Assembly: GCA_029976905.1 (NCBI GenBank)
Contig: JAPOLW010000016.1
Coordinates: 1 to 19,820, forward strand
From: a bacterium
GTDB lineage: Bacteria; Desulfobacterota; Binatia; UBA12015
DNA length: 19,820 nucleotides
Reading direction: 5' to 3'
The position numbers and the translations under genes were made by a program. Below, in pieces: positions 17,162 to 19,820 of this stretch; position 1 is the first letter of the stretch; every line of letters starts with the position of its first letter. The notes below the pieces were generated by a model, which searched no databases, was not told the DNA's origin, and was given only the letters and a program-made list of their open reading frames with translations.

Positions 17162-18412
17162 CTACTCCGGCAGCGGGAGCGTGACGACGAACTCGGTCCC
17201 GCACTCCCGCTCGCTGACGACGTCGATCTCTCCCTCGTGCGCTTCGACGATCTTCTTCGAGATCGCCATGCCGAGGCCGGTGCCGTTCTCCTTCGTCGTA
17301 AAGAAGGGATTGAAGATCCGATCGATCTCGCCGGGTGGAATCCCGCCCCCATTGTCCCGCACGCGCACACGGACCCGGTGCGGCAATCCGTTCTCGATGA
17401 AGAAGTCGATGCGTTTTTCTTCCGTCTCCGGGGGAAAGGAGTCGATCGCATTGTCGAGGATGTTGGTGAACACCTGGCGTAATTTGTCGCCGTCGGCCAC
17501 CAGGGTCGGCCCACCGATGTAGTTGCGCGCGACGGCGACTCCGGCCGCATCGAGCTTCGCGCGCATCTCGGAGAGCGAGTTGTCGAGGACGCTCGCGAGA
17601 TTGACCTGCGCGAACTCGATGTCTTCTTCCTTGGCGTACTTGAGAAGGTGGGAGATGCTGCGCTCCACCCGATCGAGCTCCTCTAGAGCCACGCCCGCAT
17701 ACTCGACATTCTCGATCGATCGGGGATCCTCGCCCATCTGCTGAACGAGACTCTTGGCCGCCGCGATGGGGTTCCGGATCTCGTGGGCGATCGAAGCGGA
17801 CAATTCGTCGATGCTCGCGCGCTTGTCCGTACGCGCCTCCATCGTCTCGCGGCGGACCTCGCGCTCGACGGCAGGATAGAAATACCGGTCCTTCAGCTTC
17901 CGCGAACCGAAGACCGCCATGTAGTGCGAGAAGATGCCGATGCCCCAACCCAGGGCCGGCCACAGGAACCACGGGTACCGGGTCGTGAAGATGTTGATCA
18001 GTGCGAGCATCGCCATCACGACCAGATAGCCGGTGAGGTGGGAGTAGAAGCCGTATTCGGCGAGTGCCCGACGCCGGGCGCGGCGCAGGATCGACTGCTC
18101 GGAGGTCTCCCGCCGCGCGCCGGATCCGTCGACCGAGCCCGACGGCTCCCGCCGACGACCGCGCCGCGAACGGCGGGCATGACGACCCATCGAACGCTCC
18201 CGGCGCTCCTCCTGGCGGCGGAATTTTTCGGCCCAGTGTCGCTCCCACTCCGCCTGCCAGCTCACGCGGCGCGACGGCTCGTCCGCACGCGCGGGAGAAG
18301 ACGGCGCGCCCGCCTCTTCGTCGAGACCGTAGCGCCGGCGGTAGTACCGCATCTGGCGGTTGAAATGCCCAAAGAGCACCAGAGCCAGAATGAAGCCGAA
18401 GATGGCTGCCAT
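17162..18412 (-). CDS. Membrane sensor histidine kinase with 2TM-type segment
   Basis: The 416-residue protein starts with a hydrophobic helix (IFGFILALVLFGHF, 4-17). A long, highly charged Arg/Glu-rich stretch (about 18-117) follows, then two closely spaced membrane helices with a YPWFLWPALGWGIG turn (120-169) that resemble the 2TM domain family. The catalytic core is complete: HisKA SIAHEIRNP with phosphoacceptor H210, N box NILDNAID (317-324), G1 DNGGGIP (353-359) and G2 GTGLGMA (377-383). There is no periplasmic domain of any size, so the signal is probably sensed within the membrane or on its inner face. I chose the ATG at 18410-18412, which has GGAAGGAA upstream; the open frame beyond runs through the promoter. 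It is the first gene of the kinase, regulator, PspA operon, downstream of a sigma-54 promoter. Confidence 0.93.
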   Translation of the reverse strand: MAAIFGFILALVLFGHFNRQMRYYRRRYGLDEEAGAPSSPARADEPSRRVSWQAEWERHWAEKFRRQEERRERSMGRHARRSRRGRRREPSGSVDGSGARRETSEQSILRRARRRALAEYGFYSHLTGYLVVMAMLALINIFTTRYPWFLWPALGWGIGIFSHYMAVFGSRKLKDRYFYPAVEREVRRETMEARTDKRASIDELSASIAHEIRNPIAAAKSLVQQMGEDPRSIENVEYAGVALEELDRVERSISHLLKYAKEEDIEFAQVNLASVLDNSLSEMRAKLDAAGVAVARNYIGGPTLVADGDKLRQVFTNILDNAIDSFPPETEEKRIDFFIENGLPHRVRVRVRDNGGGIPPGEIDRIFNPFFTTKENGTGLGMAISKKIVEAHEGEIDVVSERECGTEFVVTLPLPE

Positions 18413-18466
18413 TGATTTTCGTTCCTTCCCGCCGTTGTCACGGAGTGGTTGCGCAGATGAACGATC

Positions 18467-18481
18467 GCAAGGTACGTGCCA
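18467..18481 (-). promoter_or_regulatory. Sigma-54 (-24/-12) promoter of the kinase-regulator-pspA operon
   Basis: Read on the minus strand the sequence is TGGCACG-TACC-TTGC, matching every fixed position of the -24 and -12 elements with the correct 4-nt spacing. Transcription should start near 18455, about 43 nt before the kinase ATG. Since the operon encodes a sigma-54 activator, autoactivation is the simplest reading. A match this complete, in the right orientation and place, is very unlikely by chance in a window of this length. Confidence 0.85.
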
Positions 18482-18496
18482 CCGGACGGCGGTCGA

Positions 18497-18510
18497 TTTC
18501 CGCCCGGAAA
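18497..18510. promoter_or_regulatory. Palindrome upstream of the sigma-54 promoter
   Basis: TTTCCG-CC-CGGAAA is a perfect inverted repeat with 6-bp arms, about 16 bp upstream of the -24 element. It is a candidate binding site for the operon's Fis-type regulator or for a repressor, although activator sites usually lie further away. Confidence 0.45.
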
Positions 18511-18522
18511 CACAGCGGGCGC

Positions 18523-18551
18523 GACGGCCGTCCGCAGCGATCTTCCTGCGG
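18523..18551. promoter_or_regulatory. Two adjoining inverted repeats, candidate activator sites
   Basis: GACGGCCGTC (18523-18532) is a perfect 10-bp palindrome. It abuts CCGCAG (18532-18537) and CTGCGG (18546-18551), which pair across 8 nt. They lie about 70-95 bp upstream of the predicted start of the sigma-54 transcript, where enhancer sites for an NtrC-type activator are commonly found. They could equally serve the divergent RidA-family gene. Confidence 0.4.
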
Positions 18552-18611
18552 TGACTCGCGCCATAGTGCAGTAAATCGACTGCGGCCGAAACGGCCCGTG
18601 CGGAGGATCCG

Positions 18612-19013
18612 ATGAGCCAGAAGGGGCGAATGGCCGTGACGACGGGCACGCCGTGGGAAGACGTCGTCGGCTATGCGCGCGCCGTCCGGGTGGAGGACCG
18701 GGTCTGGATCTCGGGCACCACCGCCACCCTCCCCGACGGCACGATTGCGGGCCCCGGCGACCCCGCCGCCCAGACCCGGCAGACGCTGCAGAACATCGCA
18801 CGCGCGCTGGAGGGCGTCGGCGCCGGGCTTGCCGACGTGGTGCGAACCCGCATCTACGTCGTCGACATCGATCAGTGGGAAGCCATCGGGCGGGTCCATG
18901 GGGAGTTCTTCGCGCACATCCGGCCGGCGACCAGCATGGTCGAGGTGCGGCGCCTGATCACACCGGAGATCCTCGTCGAGATCGAGGCCGAAGCGTGCAT
19001 CGCCCCGACCTAG
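18612..19013 (+). CDS. RidA/YjgF/YER057c/UK114 family protein
   Basis: This 133-residue protein matches the RidA fold over its full length: VRVEDRVWISGTTAT, the central helix TRQTLQNIARALEGVGAGLADVVRTRIYVVDIDQW, and the C-terminal IRPATSMVEVRRLITPEILVEIEAEA. RidA proteins form trimers, and the archetype hydrolyses reactive enamines such as 2-aminoacrylate. The arginine essential in that group (PAR-S-xVEV in E. coli RidA) is a threonine here (PATSMVEV, T107), so imine deaminase activity is doubtful and a Rid subgroup of unknown function is more likely. GGAGG at 18602-18606 supports the ATG. It is divergent from the kinase operon, sharing the 199-bp intergenic region, and overlaps the start of the downstream SGNH gene. 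Confidence 0.92.
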   Translation: MSQKGRMAVTTGTPWEDVVGYARAVRVEDRVWISGTTATLPDGTIAGPGDPAAQTRQTLQNIARALEGVGAGLADVVRTRIYVVDIDQWEAIGRVHGEFFAHIRPATSMVEVRRLITPEILVEIEAEACIAPT

Positions 19014-19820
19014 CGCGCACCGCCCTCGTCCTGCTGGGCATCACCCTCGGCCTCGGCGCTCTCGAGATCGGACTGCGCACCGCCGGCACCATCCCCGAGG
19101 TGGAAAACCCCCTCTACAGTTTCCACCAGAGCGACGCAGCGCTGGGCTGGATCGGCGTCCCCGGCATCCGCCAACGCTTCGTGCGCGACGCCTTCGACGT
19201 CCTCATCGAGCACACCGACGAAGGTTTCCGGAAACCGCATCCACCACCACCCGAGCGCGCGCCCCATCAGGTCCTCCTCCTCGGGGACTCGTTCACCTGG
19301 GGATGGGGGGTCGACCCGGGCGAAGTCTTTACCGATCGGTTGCAGCGTGCGCTCGGCGACGGGGTGGCCCTTCACAATCGGGGCGTGAACGCCTTCGGAA
19401 CCTCCCAGCAACTCCTGCTCCAACGGCGCGCGCTCGCGCAGCGCGACTACGACGACGTCGTCCTCGTCTTCACGCAGAACGACTTCACCGACAATCTCGA
19501 CTCGAAGGCAGGCCGCCGTCCCTACTTTACTGTGGGCGACGACGGTCTCGTCCCACACAACCAGCCCCCCGCGCGGCTCATGAGCCCGGTGGCCGCGTTC
19601 GCCAAGCGCAGCCACGCGCTCGCCTGGATCGATCACCGTGTCACCGGCCTGCTCGGCGGCCACGCCGCTCCCGACGGTCCGGCGACGCCCACGAGCAGCG
19701 GCGCCGCCGTCGCCTCGCTGGCCGTCCGCATGAACCGCCCGCCGTTTGGTGGCTCGCTGGTGCTCGACTACGCGTACCCCGCGCAGGCGCTCACCACCCC
19801 GGTGCGCCTCACGGCGGTGG
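18995..19820 (+). CDS. Membrane-anchored SGNH/GDSL hydrolase-like protein, 3' end missing
   Basis: The frame stays open from a GTG at 18995 to the window edge (275 codons). A single N-terminal hydrophobic helix (ALVLLGITLGLGALEIGL, about 10-27) is probably a membrane anchor or uncleaved signal. Block I of the SGNH fold is VLLLGDSFTWGWGV with nucleophile S99. Block II is probably NRGVNAFGTSQQ, and block III is FTQNDFTDN with the block asparagine at 162. The C-terminal DxxH block lies beyond the window. Such proteins are esterases or O-acyltransferase/deacetylase-like enzymes acting at the envelope, often on polysaccharides. The GTG overlaps the RidA-family gene by 19 bp and has GAGG at 18984-18987; no better start precedes the membrane helix. 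Coupling to the RidA-family gene is likely. Confidence 0.82.
   Translation, partial: MHRPDLARTALVLLGITLGLGALEIGLRTAGTIPEVENPLYSFHQSDAALGWIGVPGIRQRFVRDAFDVLIEHTDEGFRKPHPPPPERAPHQVLLLGDSFTWGWGVDPGEVFTDRLQRALGDGVALHNRGVNAFGTSQQLLLQRRALAQRDYDDVVLVFTQNDFTDNLDSKAGRRPYFTVGDDGLVPHNQPPARLMSPVAAFAKRSHALAWIDHRVTGLLGGHAAPDGPATPTSSGAAVASLAVRMNRPPFGGSLVLDYAYPAQALTTPVRLTAV

Noticed and set aside
15487..17184. A 565-codon plus-strand open frame opposite the response regulator
   Set aside because: It is antisense to a regulator with all receiver, AAA+ and helix-turn-helix motifs, and the translation has no domain features.

Overview
The window is GC-rich, densely coded and carries no mobile element, tRNA, rRNA or CRISPR array that I can see. 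Its gene content is an acyl-CoA dehydrogenase, a fused family III CoA-transferase, a quinohaemoprotein dehydrogenase, SnoaL-like proteins, a carotenoid oxygenase and a sigma-54 two-component system. This suggests a Gram-negative environmental bacterium, perhaps of the former Deltaproteobacteria (Myxococcota or Binatota-like). That placement is inference from gene content and base composition only.

Left third (1-7197). The 3' part of an HSL-type esterase faces a three-gene minus-strand operon: acyl-CoA dehydrogenase, then a double-domain CoA-transferase, then a HAD 5'(3')-nucleotidase-like protein. Its genes are separated by 6 bp or overlap by 4 bp. A secreted PQQ- and haem c-dependent alcohol dehydrogenase is transcribed divergently from it. 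Together they look like a catabolic cluster that oxidises an alcohol outside the cytoplasm and handles the resulting acid as a CoA thioester inside; the substrate cannot be read from sequence.

Middle (7303-14861). Two small SnoaL-like proteins converge, followed on the plus strand by an SRPBCC protein, a bacterial cation-chloride cotransporter (SLC12-like), a four-histidine carotenoid oxygenase, MutY and a ROK-family sugar kinase. Apart from the SRPBCC/transporter pair and the mutY/ROK pair, these look like loosely associated or single transcription units, separated by GC-rich hairpins.

Right part (14879-19820). The most interesting block is a minus-strand operon of a membrane histidine kinase (N-terminal helix plus a 2TM-type segment), a sigma-54-activating response regulator and a PspA/IM30 coiled-coil protein. 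The kinase gene is preceded by a full-consensus sigma-54 (-24/-12) promoter, and palindromes lie just upstream. This reads as a self-activating envelope-stress circuit: a phage-shock-like response driven by a two-component system rather than by a PspF-type one-component activator. The regulator also carries a 39-bp in-frame tandem repeat in the linker between its AAA+ and DNA-binding domains. Divergent from this operon are a RidA-family protein lacking the archetypal arginine and a membrane-anchored SGNH hydrolase that runs off the right edge.
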